NCBI GenBank assembly: GCA_964544885.1
Contig: CAZJDX010000015.1
Span: 19,490 to 83,489 of the forward strand
Direction: 5' to 3'
DNA: 64,000 bases
Origin: QQVM01 sp964544885
Lineage (GTDB): Bacteria > Bacteroidota > Bacteroidia > AKYH767-A > 2013-40CM-41-45
Shown here: positions 9,366-19,206 of the stretch, one piece after another
How positions within the stretch are numbered: position 1 is the first letter of the stretch
Layout: every line of letters starts with the position of its first letter
Translations under genes and position numbers: made by a program
The notes under the pieces: generated by a model
Told to the model about the DNA's origin: nothing
Seen by the model: only the letters and a program-made list of their open reading frames with translations
Database searches by the model: none

Positions 9366-10868
9366 TCAATATTGAGACTTTAACTCAACCCGGCGATTCT
9401 TCGCACGGCCTTCCGCGGTTTTATTGTCATCAATCGGACGGGTTTGTCCATAACCTGTTGCAGACAATCTGTTTGCATCAATCGATTTCGATACCAGGTA
9501 GTTCTTAACCGATTCACATCTCTTCTGAGAAAGTACAACATTCTTTTCTGCATCCCCTGTATTGTCTGTATGACCTTCAATAACGAGATTAGCCTCAGGA
9601 TACTTTTTCAGGATATCAGCCAGGTCATCCAGTTGAGTTTTAGATCCTGCTTTCAGCTTATCGCTGCCGCTCTCAAAGAATATCTTGCTCGCGATCTTGG
9701 TAATTTGAGTTATAACCTCTTTCGGCAATTCAGGACAACCGTTATTGGCCGGAATTCCTACCACATCCGGACATTTATCGGATTTGTCAGCAATTCCGTC
9801 CCCATCTTTATCTGGACATCCCTGAAGCACAGCCAAGCCTTTCTCATCCGGACAAGAGTCCTCTTCATCAACAACACTGTCACCATCTTTGTCCATCGGA
9901 CAACCTGTTACATCAACCTTATAACCGGCTTTTGTTCCCGGGCATTTATCGTCAAGGTCGGCGACTCCATCGGCATCCGCATCCGGACAGCCATCCAGAT
10001 TGAGTAAACCGGCCGCATCCGGACAACGGTCTTTAATATCAGCCACTCCATCGCCATCCTTATCCGGACAACCCTTCAGTGCGGCAATTCCGGCAAGTTG
10101 TGGACACTCATCCAGGTAATCGGCAACGCCGTCCTTATCACCATCGAGCGGACAACCATCATCGTCCACTTTTATACCTGAGGGAGTGGAAGGGCACTTG
10201 TCCTTTCTGTCACTTATTCCGTCAGCATCCGAATCCTTTCCTTCACCAAGGTTAAGAATGATACCGAGTGAATGCTGCATGAACTGATCTTTATCACCGC
10301 CGGTATTTGCATCCCAGGTATTATCAGATGGCATGTGGATGCCTGTTTGCCAGTCAAGACTGATGTACTCAGAAAGTCTAATGCGTATTCCGGCACCTGC
10401 ATAAATATCAAGCTGAAGTTTATCATCCCGTAAACCGCCTTCAGAGGCGCCGTTCGCATCAATAGCGGCATTGGCAAGTCCTAATCCTCCGGTAAGGTAT
10501 GGACCAATGATGGCATCTTCATTAAACATATAACCATTATAAAGTTTATACCTGAGCTTGAGATCATAGGTATAGAAGAGATCCTTCATCCAATAGTTTC
10601 CGGATTCCTGTTCTAAGCGCCCATGAGAAACATAGAAGCCAAGGTCGAAAGATGGATTGAGGTAACGACTCAGAGATAAACCCTGTCCGAATGTAGTCCG
10701 GTTAAGTTCAAAACTGAAAAAATCATCACCAAGACTTGTTTTGGGCTCGTTGATGGAGCCATGCAAACCAAGTCCCCATTTTAATTCTGAATTCTGTGCA
10801 AAGCTGATTGTGTACGCTGAAAGTAAAAGCGTGAAGACACATAACGGAAGTAGTAGTTTGCTTCTCAT
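9366..10868 (-). CDS. OmpA family outer-membrane protein with thrombospondin type 3 repeats
   Basis: 500 residues. A signal peptide (LLLPLCVFTLLLSAYTISFA) precedes an N-terminal beta-barrel-like domain (to about residue 205). A run of calcium-binding TSP3 repeats follows, with units such as DKDGDGVADIKDRCPD repeated about seven times (roughly 210-385). The C-terminal OmpA/MotB-like peptidoglycan-binding domain carries the hallmark VIEGHTDNTG and ATGYGQTRPI and ends GRAKNRRVELK. The architecture tethers the outer membrane to peptidoglycan and is common in this phylum, including in gliding and T9SS machinery components. A good promoter lies immediately upstream (10899-10929), and it has its own terminator, so it is monocistronic. 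Confidence 0.93.
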   Translation of the reverse strand: MRSKLLLPLCVFTLLLSAYTISFAQNSELKWGLGLHGSINEPKTSLGDDFFSFELNRTTFGQGLSLSRYLNPSFDLGFYVSHGRLEQESGNYWMKDLFYTYDLKLRYKLYNGYMFNEDAIIGPYLTGGLGLANAAIDANGASEGGLRDDKLQLDIYAGAGIRIRLSEYISLDWQTGIHMPSDNTWDANTGGDKDQFMQHSLGIILNLGEGKDSDADGISDRKDKCPSTPSGIKVDDDGCPLDGDKDGVADYLDECPQLAGIAALKGCPDKDGDGVADIKDRCPDAAGLLNLDGCPDADADGVADLDDKCPGTKAGYKVDVTGCPMDKDGDSVVDEEDSCPDEKGLAVLQGCPDKDGDGIADKSDKCPDVVGIPANNGCPELPKEVITQITKIASKIFFESGSDKLKAGSKTQLDDLADILKKYPEANLVIEGHTDNTGDAEKNVVLSQKRCESVKNYLVSKSIDANRLSATGYGQTRPIDDNKTAEGRAKNRRVELKSQY

Positions 10869-10898
10869 ATGATTAGGTTTTGGTTAAAAATCGTAATT

Positions 10899-10929
10899 CA
10901 AATGTAAATGAAAAGCCAACAAAAACAAA
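10899..10929 (-). promoter_or_regulatory. Bacteroidota-type promoter of the OmpA-family gene
   Basis: Read on the minus strand: TTTG at 10929-10926, a 19-base spacer, then TACATTTG at 10906-10899. This fits the -33 TTTG / -7 TAnnTTTG consensus of the housekeeping sigma factor in this phylum. The -7 box ends 30 bases before the start codon. Confidence 0.75.
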
Positions 10930-10998
10930 TAAGGGAAATCAGTTTGTATGTTGAATCAACAAGTAAAGACTTAAAGGAAGCTCGTAGGATGATAAATA

Positions 10999-11769
10999 TC
11001 AGTTAAATCTCTTAATAAGGCGAAGTTTATGACTATATCTCTTTTCCCCGGTATTAAAGATACCCTGGTGATCCAGCAGGTCGATCCTCACCTTACCACT
11101 GGAATGTATGATTTTTCCTTGCGGAAGTATAAAACCAACATGCACAATCTTTCCTTCTGCATTGTCAAAGAAGGCAAGATCACCGGGTACTGCTTCCTCA
11201 GGCAGATTTATGGTTTGGCCTTGTTCAGCCTGTTGAGAGGCATCCCGCTTAATGCTGATGCCACAACATTTCATAACTACCTGAGTAAATCCGGAACAGT
11301 CAATTCCAAAGGGTGTTCGTCCACCCCACAGATAAGGTGCATTCAAAAACATATAAGCGTGACTGAGCCAATCGGAAAAAGAAGATGCGGGTAAAATGCT
11401 GTTACTGTCCCCTGTGAAATACTCTATACCGGATACTTTCATCGCAGCAGTCTCTGAAAAATAAAGACTGCTTCCCTTGACTATCGTAAGGTGATCACCT
11501 GAACTGAGCTGCAGCCTCGAGACAGGTTCCCTCGAGTACTTCACAGGAGTATTACTGAACAGACCAAACTCCTGTTCACTAAGATCCGTCAGTTGTTTAT
11601 TATCGACCCATCCTTCGTAATCATCATGCAGAAGCCGCACATATTGCCAGGAACCTTTTTCTTCAATGACCTCAACCATCTCGCCGAAGAGAAGTTGAGA
11701 GACCATTTCGCTCCTGTCTGAAGCCTCTTTACGGACAGGGACGATACTTAAAGTGCAGATGCGATGCAT
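10999..11769 (-). CDS. NlpC/P60 (C40) cell-wall peptidase with SH3-like domains
   Basis: 256 residues. An N-terminal bacterial SH3-like part (LSIVPVRKEASDRSEMVSQL) is followed by a C-terminal NlpC/P60 domain with nucleophile Cys158 in FGIDCSGFTQ, His210 in KIVHVGFIL and a third polar residue around His222 in IIHSSGKV. The family cleaves gamma-D-Glu-diamino acid links in peptidoglycan stem peptides. No classical signal peptide is visible at the chosen start, which is typical of the YkfC-like cytosolic enzymes that recycle murein peptides; that reading is more likely than a secreted hydrolase. It lies 130 bases upstream of the OmpA-family gene on the same strand. Confidence 0.88.
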   Translation of the reverse strand: MHRICTLSIVPVRKEASDRSEMVSQLLFGEMVEVIEEKGSWQYVRLLHDDYEGWVDNKQLTDLSEQEFGLFSNTPVKYSREPVSRLQLSSGDHLTIVKGSSLYFSETAAMKVSGIEYFTGDSNSILPASSFSDWLSHAYMFLNAPYLWGGRTPFGIDCSGFTQVVMKCCGISIKRDASQQAEQGQTINLPEEAVPGDLAFFDNAEGKIVHVGFILPQGKIIHSSGKVRIDLLDHQGIFNTGEKRYSHKLRLIKRFN

Positions 11770-11812
11770 AGAAAAATGCTATTTTGTGAAGAGATTTCTT
11801 CCCAATTGGAAC

Positions 11813-12988
11813 TCAGATCCGTATTACCATGGCGGAAGCCCCGCCGCCGCCGTTGCATATACCGGCTACACCTGTCTTACCTCCGTGATTCCTCAACACG
11901 TTGATCAGTGTGACCACGATGCGCGCACCGGATGCGCCAAGGGGATGTCCGAGTGAGACTGCTCCGCCATTTACGTTGACTTTCCCGGGGTCAAGTTTCA
12001 TTTCCCTGTTGTTGGCAATGGCAACCACTGAAAAGGCTTCATTGATCTCGAAGTAATCTATGTCGGTCAACTTCAATCCGGCTTTGGAAATCGCTTTTGG
12101 AATGGCTTTAGAGGGTGTGGTAGTAAACCATTCGGGTGCTTGCTGCGCATCGGCAAAGCTGAGTATGCTCGCAATCGGCTTCAAACCAAGGTCAGCAGCT
12201 TTCTCCTTACTCATCAACACCAGCGCAGCGGCCCCATCATTTAATTTTGATGCATTCGCAGCCGTTACGGTACCATCCTTTTTGAAGGCCGGTTTCAGGC
12301 CGGGAACCTTGTCTGCTTTCAGATTTTTATATTCTTCATCATCGCCCACGATCAGGGCATCCTTTCCCTTCACGGTCACACTCAGCGGTATAATCTCATC
12401 CTTAAAAAACCCTTTCGCGTGAGCTTCCTGTGAACGCCGGTATGATTCAAGTGCATACTCATCCTGATCTTGCCTGCTTATATTACATTCACTTGCACAA
12501 AGTTCAGCTGCAACACCCATATGAAAATCCTTGTATACGTCCCACAGCCCATCCTTCACCAGTCCATCAATCACATTTCCATGTCCAAGCCGGTAACCAT
12601 TACGGGCCTTGTCAAGATAATAAGGCACATTACTCATGCTTTCCATTCCACCTGCCACAACGCAGTCATTCTCTCCATACATGATGGAACCTGCAGCGAT
12701 CGCGATCGCCTTCATACCCGATGCACAAACCTTATTGATGGTTGTACCCGGGACTGTGTCAGGAATTCCGGCCCAGGTAGATGCCTGTGTGACAGGTGCC
12801 TGTCCAAGACCCGCCGATAAAACATTACCCATAAAAACTTCCTGTACCTGCTTTGGATCCAGTTTTATTCTTGACAAAGCCGCTTTGATTGCTTCAGCGC
12901 CCAACTGAGTCGCAGTGAACGATGACAATGATCCTCCAAAACTGCCTATAGGTGTACGTACTGCACTGACGATGACAACTTCTTTCAT
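11813..12988 (-). CDS. Acetyl-CoA C-acyltransferase (thiolase)
   Basis: 391 residues from the start at 12988 (MKEVVIVSAVRTPIGSFGG), the canonical thiolase N-terminus; an in-frame upstream start at 13057 adds 23 residues unlike the family and is rejected. Nucleophile Cys88 lies in INKVCASGMKA, His348 in GHPLGASGAR and the second catalytic Cys378 in GICNGGGGAS, so the active site is intact. Thiolases condense or cleave acyl-CoA (acetoacetyl-CoA synthesis or beta-oxidation). The short loop pattern favours acetyl-CoA acetyltransferase, but no beta-oxidation partner is adjacent to decide. It is followed on the same strand by the NlpC/P60 gene, 43 bases away. Confidence 0.93.
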   Translation of the reverse strand: MKEVVIVSAVRTPIGSFGGSLSSFTATQLGAEAIKAALSRIKLDPKQVQEVFMGNVLSAGLGQAPVTQASTWAGIPDTVPGTTINKVCASGMKAIAIAAGSIMYGENDCVVAGGMESMSNVPYYLDKARNGYRLGHGNVIDGLVKDGLWDVYKDFHMGVAAELCASECNISRQDQDEYALESYRRSQEAHAKGFFKDEIIPLSVTVKGKDALIVGDDEEYKNLKADKVPGLKPAFKKDGTVTAANASKLNDGAAALVLMSKEKAADLGLKPIASILSFADAQQAPEWFTTTPSKAIPKAISKAGLKLTDIDYFEINEAFSVVAIANNREMKLDPGKVNVNGGAVSLGHPLGASGARIVVTLINVLRNHGGKTGVAGICNGGGGASAMVIRI

Positions 12989-13137
12989 GAATAGTATTTT
13001 AAAATTACGGCGCAATTTACTCAATTTAACTTGCATACAAACCTCCTTCAGGTGCATACCGAATAAGCCTTGTGAGAATTAAGCCATCAGTCGTTGATAA
13101 AATCCTCAAAAGCCTGAACCTCTGTAGATCTGTTTAA

Positions 13138-13145
13138 TATATTTG
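13138..13145 (+). promoter_or_regulatory. -7 box upstream of the HD phosphodiesterase gene
   Basis: TATATTTG matches the TAnnTTTG element exactly and ends 53 bases before the start codon. No convincing TTTG is found at the right distance upstream, so confidence is moderate. Confidence 0.45.
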
Positions 13146-13198
13146 AGCTGAAACGGAATCGATGACTCCTGTTCCTTATCCTAAATCCGTATGAGTAC

Positions 13199-15292
13199 AT
13201 GAAAAGTTATTTCATCCGTCTGTCGAATAAACACGAAATCGTATTCAAGTTTGTTTTGGTACTCGCAACTATCCTTTTGATAATCATTGCCTTACCTAAG
13301 GAGACGCAATTCAACTATTCTTACCATAAGGGCAAACCCTGGGCCTTTGACAACCTCATGGCTCCTTTTGATTATGCTATCAATAAGTCGGAAGATGAAC
13401 TGAACGATGAAAGGGCAGCTGTGATGCGAAATGCACAGCCGTTTTACCGATATGAACCCAAAATACTGGATAGAAAACTGAAGACTTTCGCTGATGAACT
13501 CAATGTGGTATGGGCCAAGCGTTTTCAACCCGATCAGAAAGATCAGAAAGTGATTAATCAGTTGGAGAAATCCAAAAAGCTTCAATACGAAATCGGTTCC
13601 AATCTGTTAAGAATGGTCTATGAGAAAGGAATCATTCTTGTCAACGAAAAATCTCCCATGAATAATCCGGACGGTTTACTGACTACCATCCAGGATAATG
13701 TAGCTGAGGAACATAAACTCAGCGATTTTCATACTATACAATCCGCCTACGATTTTATTGTCCAGGAACTCTCCAAAGTATCGCAAGCCGATGTGCAGAT
13801 CCTCACGCCGGTTCTTGAAAACGCGCTGAGCCATAATCTCATTTATGATGATGAGGCAACACGAAAATGGACCAAGCAGGCACTTGACAGGATCTCTGTA
13901 TCGCGGGGAATTGTACAGAAGGATGAAGTGATTATCCTCAAGGGTGAGGTTGTTGATGAACTGAAGTTTCAAAAACTGGAAAGCCTGAAACTGGAAATGC
14001 AGAACCAGGAAGTTTCAGGTTCTTCCGGATGGATGATGTTTCTGGGACATTTTATCCTTGTTTCTCTTGCGATTGGTATGTTGCTCTTGTTTCTGTTTCA
14101 GTTCAGGAAGGAAATTTTTGACGACAATTCAAGAATACTGCTCCTGATGATGCTCATCTTACTCATAACCTATATGTTTTTATGGGCTCTGAAGCTGAAC
14201 ATGTTCGATCTTTACCTGGTGCCGGTTTGTATTTTACCTATTGTCGTCAGAGCTTTTTACGACACGCGTACGGCTCTTTTCACGCACATCATTACCATGC
14301 TGATCATCGGATTCGAAGCCCCTTCCGGATTTGAATTTATGTTTATTCAGACGATAGCAGGAATGGTTGCCATCTTCAGCATCGTGAACATGAGCAGAAG
14401 AGTTCAGTTTTTTATTTCCATTCTCATGATCTTTTTAAGCTATACGGTTTCCTTTGTTGGAGTAACCATCCTGCACGAAGCTAACTTCAGAAGCATTGAC
14501 TGGATGAACCTGAAATGGTTTCTTGGGAATTCCGTGATAACACTCTTCGCCTTTCCTTTAATCTTCATCTTTGAAAAATCATTCGGTTTTCTTTCGGACG
14601 TATCCCTGATGGAACTTGCCGATTCCAATGCTCCCTTGTTGCGCGAATTATCGCTCAAGGCTCCCGGCACTTTTCAACATTCATTACAGGTGGCAAACCT
14701 TGCGGAAGCAGCCATTTTTCAGATCGGCGGCAATCCGCTCCTGGTAAGGGCGGGGGCGATGTATCATGATATTGGTAAAGTCGATATGCCAATGTATTTC
14801 ATAGAAAACCAAAACGCTGCCAGCAATCCGCATGATGAACTTTCATTTGAAGAAAGTGCCCGGATTATCAAGAGCCATGTTATTCGAGGTATTGAAAAAG
14901 CCAAAAAACATTCCATACCCGAACCCATCATTGACTTCATAAGGACACATCATGGCACCTCTCTGCTACAATATTTTTATCATTCCTTTCTGAAAAACTT
15001 CCCAGAAAAAGTTCCGGATCAGGATGTATTCCGCTATCCGGGTCCTTTACCTTTTTCAAGAGAGACTTCCGTTCTGATGATGGCTGATTCGGTTGAGGCG
15101 GCATCCCGGAGTCTTCATAACCCCGATGCAAAAGCCATCAGTGATCTGGTAGATTCAGTCATTGATAACCAGATGGAACAAAATCAATATGAGAATGCGC
15201 CGGTTACACTTCGGGATCTTACCGAGATCAGGAAAATATTTAAGAAAATGCTGATCAGTATTTACCATGCGCGCATAGAATATCCGCACTGA
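13199..15292 (+). CDS. 7TM-HD domain cyclic-dinucleotide phosphodiesterase, PgpH type
   Basis: 697 residues. An N-terminal anchor helix (FKFVLVLATILLIIIAL) is followed by a long extracytoplasmic 7TMR-HDED-like region (to about 275), a block of seven hydrophobic helices (about 278-470) and a cytoplasmic HD domain with HDIGK at 523-527 and its upstream metal ligand in FQHSLQVANLAE. This order defines the PgpH family, whose HD domain hydrolyses the second messenger c-di-AMP. Substrate assignment is from the family. It is divergent from the thiolase. The truA-ABC genes follow 60 bases later but have their own -7 box. Confidence 0.9.
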   Translation: MKSYFIRLSNKHEIVFKFVLVLATILLIIIALPKETQFNYSYHKGKPWAFDNLMAPFDYAINKSEDELNDERAAVMRNAQPFYRYEPKILDRKLKTFADELNVVWAKRFQPDQKDQKVINQLEKSKKLQYEIGSNLLRMVYEKGIILVNEKSPMNNPDGLLTTIQDNVAEEHKLSDFHTIQSAYDFIVQELSKVSQADVQILTPVLENALSHNLIYDDEATRKWTKQALDRISVSRGIVQKDEVIILKGEVVDELKFQKLESLKLEMQNQEVSGSSGWMMFLGHFILVSLAIGMLLLFLFQFRKEIFDDNSRILLLMMLILLITYMFLWALKLNMFDLYLVPVCILPIVVRAFYDTRTALFTHIITMLIIGFEAPSGFEFMFIQTIAGMVAIFSIVNMSRRVQFFISILMIFLSYTVSFVGVTILHEANFRSIDWMNLKWFLGNSVITLFAFPLIFIFEKSFGFLSDVSLMELADSNAPLLRELSLKAPGTFQHSLQVANLAEAAIFQIGGNPLLVRAGAMYHDIGKVDMPMYFIENQNAASNPHDELSFEESARIIKSHVIRGIEKAKKHSIPEPIIDFIRTHHGTSLLQYFYHSFLKNFPEKVPDQDVFRYPGPLPFSRETSVLMMADSVEAASRSLHNPDAKAISDLVDSVIDNQMEQNQYENAPVTLRDLTEIRKIFKKMLISIYHARIEYPH

Positions 15293-15305
15293 TCAATATA
15301 TAATT

Positions 15306-15313
15306 TACCTTTG
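15306..15313 (+). promoter_or_regulatory. -7 box upstream of truA
   Basis: TACCTTTG matches TAnnTTTG and places a transcription start at about 15320, about 33 bases before the TTG start codon. It supports translation beginning at 15353 rather than earlier. Confidence 0.5.
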
Positions 15314-15352
15314 TAACCTCTTATTGAGGATTAATTTATTACTGCAGGTCAA

Positions 15353-16099
15353 TTGCGATATTTTATTCATCTTTCCTTCTCCGGTACCGCTTATCATGGC
15401 TGGCAGTTACAGGAAAATGCTGTAACGGTCCAGGCTGTGCTCAATCAGGCGCTTGGCACCTTGCTTAAGCAAGAAATCAACACCACAGGTTGCGGCCGCA
15501 CTGATACCGGTGTTCATGCGAAGAAATTTTTTGCGCATATTGACCTGGATCTGGACCCGGAAACGCTGCAGGATTGTGTTCATCAGCTCAACTGTATACT
15601 TCCGCCTGATATCGCAATTCGCAATCTTATTCCGGTTGCACCCGGAGCACATGCACGATTTGATGCCACAGCAAGAACCTATGAATATGCCCTCCATCAG
15701 TATAAGGATCCATTCCTGCAAGGCTATTCCTGGTATTTTCCACAAAGACTGGATATTCAATTGATGAACCAAATGGCTTCTCTGTTGCCGGAATACACTG
15801 ACTTTTCATGTTTCAGTAAATCAGGTTCCGGGAGTTCAACCAACAAGTGCACGGTAAGCTTTGCACGCTGGACAGAAAAGGATGGGAGGCTTTCATTCAG
15901 AATCACCGCCAACCGTTTCCTGCGGAATATGGTACGTGCAATAGTAGGAACCTTGACGGAAGGCGGAAAAAATAATCTCGGCTTGGATGATTTCAGATCC
16001 ATTCTGGAAAGTAAAGACAGGTCGGAAGCCGGACCTTCTGTTCCCGCACATGGTTTGTCTTTAACGGAGGTAATTTATCCCTTTATAAAAAATGACTAA
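15353..16099 (+). CDS. truA: tRNA pseudouridine(38-40) synthase TruA
   Basis: 248 residues. TruA isomerises uridines 38-40 in the tRNA anticodon arm. The catalytic Asp51 lies in GCGRTDTGVHA, and the second family block (FLRNMVRAIVGTLTEGG) is present near the C-terminus. The start codon is TTG at 15353-15355. No in-frame ATG exists between the upstream stop (15332) and this point, and the protein from TTG begins MRYFIHLSFSGTAYHGWQ, the typical family N-terminus. The stop overlaps the next start by 8 bases (ATGACTAA), indicating translational coupling to the ABC exporter. Confidence 0.95.
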   Translation: MRYFIHLSFSGTAYHGWQLQENAVTVQAVLNQALGTLLKQEINTTGCGRTDTGVHAKKFFAHIDLDLDPETLQDCVHQLNCILPPDIAIRNLIPVAPGAHARFDATARTYEYALHQYKDPFLQGYSWYFPQRLDIQLMNQMASLLPEYTDFSCFSKSGSGSSTNKCTVSFARWTEKDGRLSFRITANRFLRNMVRAIVGTLTEGGKNNLGLDDFRSILESKDRSEAGPSVPAHGLSLTEVIYPFIKND

Positions 16100-17888
16100 C
16101 AGAGGGGAGAGCGGTAAACTACACCTGGGTCTGTTATCGAGGATTTACGCGATGACCGGGCCCTACAGAAATAAGTTCTGGCTTGCAGTTCTTCTCACCC
16201 TTCTTCTGGCCTTTCTCTCTCCTCTCCGCCCTGTACTGGTTCAATATACGGTTGATCATTTCATCCTTACACCGGATTCAGATGGCCTGCTGAATATGAC
16301 CTTGCTGATGCTTGGTCTGATTCTCATTCAAAGTCTGCTTCAGTATTTTCATACTTACCTGACCAACTGGCTCGGTCAAACAGTTATAAAAGACCTGAGA
16401 ACAAAATTATTCGGACATATTTCAAAACTCAGACTCAACTATTTTGATAAAACTCCAATCGGAACCCTGGTCACAAGAACTGTCAGCGATCTCGAAACCA
16501 TAGCAGACATTTTCAGTGAAGGATTGATTGCCATCATCGGTGACCTGCTGCAATTGCTGGTGATCGTCGCGGTTATGTTCTATATAGACTGGAGGCTTAC
16601 ACTGATCAGCCTTTCAACCATTCCATTGCTACTTATCGCCACCAGGATCTTCCAGAAAGGCATTCGCTCAGCTTTTCGAGAGGTAAGAACACAGGTAGCC
16701 GCGCTGAATACATTTGTGCAGGAACACATTACCGGAATGAGCATAGTACAGGTCTTTAACAGGGAAGAAGTGGAGATGAATCGTTTTGTTGAGATCAACA
16801 AAAAACACATGAAAGCGCACGTACGTTCGGTGTGGTACTATTCAATATTCTTTCCTGTGGTTGAATTACTGACCGCTGCCTCATTGGGTTTATTGGTATG
16901 GTGGGGATCCCACGGAGTGATGGATGAAAAAGTCAGTCTCGGACATGTCATTGCCTTTATCATGTACATAAACATGTTGTTCAGACCTATCCGGGAATTT
17001 GCTGATAAATTCAATACGCTCCAGATGGGGATGGTCAGTGGTGAAAGAGTTTTTAAAGTGCTTGACACAAACGAATTCATACAGGATCATGGAAGGATCA
17101 TCCCTGAAAAACTGAAAGGTGACATTATCTTTGAAAATGTCTGGTTCTCCTATGAAGATACGGATCAGACTAAGCCGGCAGCTCAGACAGAATGGATATT
17201 GAAAGAGCTGAGTTTTTCAGTTAAAGCCGGACAAACACTTGCTTTAATAGGCGCTACGGGAGCAGGAAAGTCATCCGTGGTAAATCTCATTGGGCGTCAA
17301 TACGAGTTTCAGAAGGGCAGGATTCTTGTCGATGATCTGGATATACGAAGCCTGAAACTGGATGCCCTCAGAAAAAATATCGGGATGGTCTTGCAGGACG
17401 TATTTCTGTTCTCCGATACCATCGCAAATAATATTTCTCTCAAAGACCCGTCAATCAGCAGAGAACAGATTATTGAAGCTTCCATCAGTGTGGGAGCACA
17501 CCGGTTTATTGAGAAACTTCCCGGAAAATACGACTTCAATGTAATGGAAAGGGGTAGCATGCTATCGACCGGTCAGCGTCAGCTCCTTTCTTTCATTCGC
17601 GCCTATGTTTATAATCCATCCATACTTATTCTGGATGAAGCCACCTCTTCCATTGATCATGAATCGGAAGAATTAATACAGGAAGCGACCGCCAGACTAA
17701 CCAGAAACCGGACTTCTATTGTGATTGCTCACAGGCTTTCCACTATTCAGAATGCGGATAATATCCTCGTCATGGACAAGGGCAGAATTATTGAGCAGGG
17801 CAGGCACCAGGAACTCCTGAAAAAAGGCGGATCGTATAAACAACTCTATGCGATACAGTTCGCTTCGATGGCGAAGACCGAAGCATAA
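16092..17888 (+). CDS. ABC transporter, fused permease and ATPase (MsbA/exporter type)
   Basis: 598 residues, the standard half-transporter length. Six transmembrane helices in the first 330 residues precede the nucleotide-binding domain with Walker A GATGAGKS at 387-394, Q-loop LQDVFLFSDT, signature motif LSTGQ at 491-495 and Walker B ending in LDEATSSID around 515. The signature has Thr in place of the first Gly of LSGGQ. Such homodimers or heterodimers export lipids, peptides or drugs across the inner membrane; the substrate cannot be told. It overlaps truA by 8 bases and no partner half-transporter is adjacent, so a homodimer is likely. Confidence 0.93.
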   Translation: MTNRGESGKLHLGLLSRIYAMTGPYRNKFWLAVLLTLLLAFLSPLRPVLVQYTVDHFILTPDSDGLLNMTLLMLGLILIQSLLQYFHTYLTNWLGQTVIKDLRTKLFGHISKLRLNYFDKTPIGTLVTRTVSDLETIADIFSEGLIAIIGDLLQLLVIVAVMFYIDWRLTLISLSTIPLLLIATRIFQKGIRSAFREVRTQVAALNTFVQEHITGMSIVQVFNREEVEMNRFVEINKKHMKAHVRSVWYYSIFFPVVELLTAASLGLLVWWGSHGVMDEKVSLGHVIAFIMYINMLFRPIREFADKFNTLQMGMVSGERVFKVLDTNEFIQDHGRIIPEKLKGDIIFENVWFSYEDTDQTKPAAQTEWILKELSFSVKAGQTLALIGATGAGKSSVVNLIGRQYEFQKGRILVDDLDIRSLKLDALRKNIGMVLQDVFLFSDTIANNISLKDPSISREQIIEASISVGAHRFIEKLPGKYDFNVMERGSMLSTGQRQLLSFIRAYVYNPSILILDEATSSIDHESEELIQEATARLTRNRTSIVIAHRLSTIQNADNILVMDKGRIIEQGRHQELLKKGGSYKQLYAIQFASMAKTEA

Positions 17889-18075
17889 TCCCGTAAGTGT
17901 GCAGGAATAATCAGGCTATGGTTCCTGAGAAACCTCTCCTCATCATGCGCAAACCTCAATTAATTTAAGAAAAGGTCTACAAACCGCGTTCAGGTATCTT
18001 CAATCATTCATTCTAAGCAGGACACATCACACAACACGGACTCAAGAGTTACTCCCACGTGATAAATTGTGCTGT

Positions 18076-18948
18076 TCAGTAGGTAGCCTTCATCAACTGC
18101 TCAAGTTCATCAACCTTGTCCATGAAGCCAAGCTTGTGATAAGAGTTCATAAGGTTTCTGATAAGCCGCTGAATCATATCTCTGTTAGTGCAGGGTTCAT
18201 AATACATCTTCTCAGGCTGAATGCGAAGCTGCTGAAGAAAACTGTCGATCTCCTTCCGGTGAAAAATATCACCCCTGCTGAATGGGTTTATATAAAAGAG
18301 AATATTGCTGTTATCTCCGACAGGAGAGGGATCGTTCAGTTCGTCTTTGTAACAAAGCACAAAATGCTCCGGCAAATTAACACCGTACACGGGTATACCG
18401 GCGCTTCTCGCAATTTCAAGATAGAGCAGAGACAACATAAGCGGATTTCCTCTCCTTGTCTCAAGTGCGATGTTTATGAATGAATTTTGCGGGGCATGAT
18501 AATTCTGCGTGTTTCCGTTGAAACCATGAATATCAAAGAATATCTTGTTTAACACCTTGACCTGCTCCATGGCGGTCAGGTTGTCATTCATCTCCAGCCA
18601 GGCATCTTTCCTGATCTTGTCCAATTGCTTCTGGATATCTTCCTCATCAAGGTCAGGATACTGATAACGCGCGATCAGGATTGCGCCTTTGACAAGTTCG
18701 TGTGAACCTGAATGCGACCAGACATGGAGCTGATGTTGCAGATCTTCAAACTGAATCCGGTGAATTACGGTCTCAAGTCGCTGCTGAAGTACGGCATCCA
18801 GTGAACCGCTCCAGGCATTCTCCAGAATTGGGATCACATCTTTGCCATAGTGAATAAGCTTGCTTTCAATATGACTGAAAACCTCCTTGTCATTGTCATC
18901 CAACAACCGGATGAGCGCGTTAATTTCCTGTGGATTGATATTTTTCAT
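18076..18948 (-). CDS. SirB1/transglutaminase-like domain protein
   Basis: 290 residues. The N-terminal part is helical (INALIRLLDDNDKEVFSHIE), reminiscent of a HEAT-like helical repeat. The central-to-C-terminal region carries the SirB1-family signature: NKIFFDIHGFNGN, then the cluster ALETRRGNPLMLSLLYLEIARSAGIPV and the histidine in NLPEHFVLCYKD. This is the transglutaminase-like fold seen in SirB1 proteins, whose usual catalytic Cys is not evident here (Leu/Ser lie in the equivalent stretch). The biochemical role is unknown. It stands alone, convergent with the ABC exporter. Confidence 0.8.
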   Translation of the reverse strand: MKNINPQEINALIRLLDDNDKEVFSHIESKLIHYGKDVIPILENAWSGSLDAVLQQRLETVIHRIQFEDLQHQLHVWSHSGSHELVKGAILIARYQYPDLDEEDIQKQLDKIRKDAWLEMNDNLTAMEQVKVLNKIFFDIHGFNGNTQNYHAPQNSFINIALETRRGNPLMLSLLYLEIARSAGIPVYGVNLPEHFVLCYKDELNDPSPVGDNSNILFYINPFSRGDIFHRKEIDSFLQQLRIQPEKMYYEPCTNRDMIQRLIRNLMNSYHKLGFMDKVDELEQLMKATY

Positions 18949-19147
18949 ACCCTCCCTTTAACCGGAGTCGGATGAAAAAGGATACTTCCGGAACTTCCTA
19001 ATTTTCAACATATGCCTGTTGGAAGTATTTGATGGTTCCCGAAACCCTTGCCGATAAAGGCTTTTAGGAGGGTGGGCTTTCCTCAGTCATGAGGATAAAT
19101 AATGCCCCGGTGACAGTATTATGGCATAAATAAGCCCTCTACTTTCT

Positions 19148-19155
19148 TATCTTTG
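19148..19155 (+). promoter_or_regulatory. -7 box upstream of the SBBP-repeat gene
   Basis: TATCTTTG is a perfect TAnnTTTG element 51 bases before the start codon. The -33 region is not a clear TTTG. The stretch before it (18949-19147) has only a small 6-bp hairpin, TCCTCA/TGAGGA near 19080-19095. Confidence 0.5.
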
Positions 19156-19206
19156 CAAGTCTGTTCCATTAAAATGAAATGCCAAATTTTAATAATTCGA
19201 TAAAAT

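Noticed and set aside
12060..12908. Several plus-strand open frames inside the thiolase gene
   Set aside because: The minus-strand thiolase has complete motifs and a full active site; the opposite frames lack any protein-like pattern.
12989..13057. Upstream start for the thiolase
   Set aside because: The added 23 residues do not resemble the family; MKEVVIVSAVRTP at 12988 is the canonical N-terminus.
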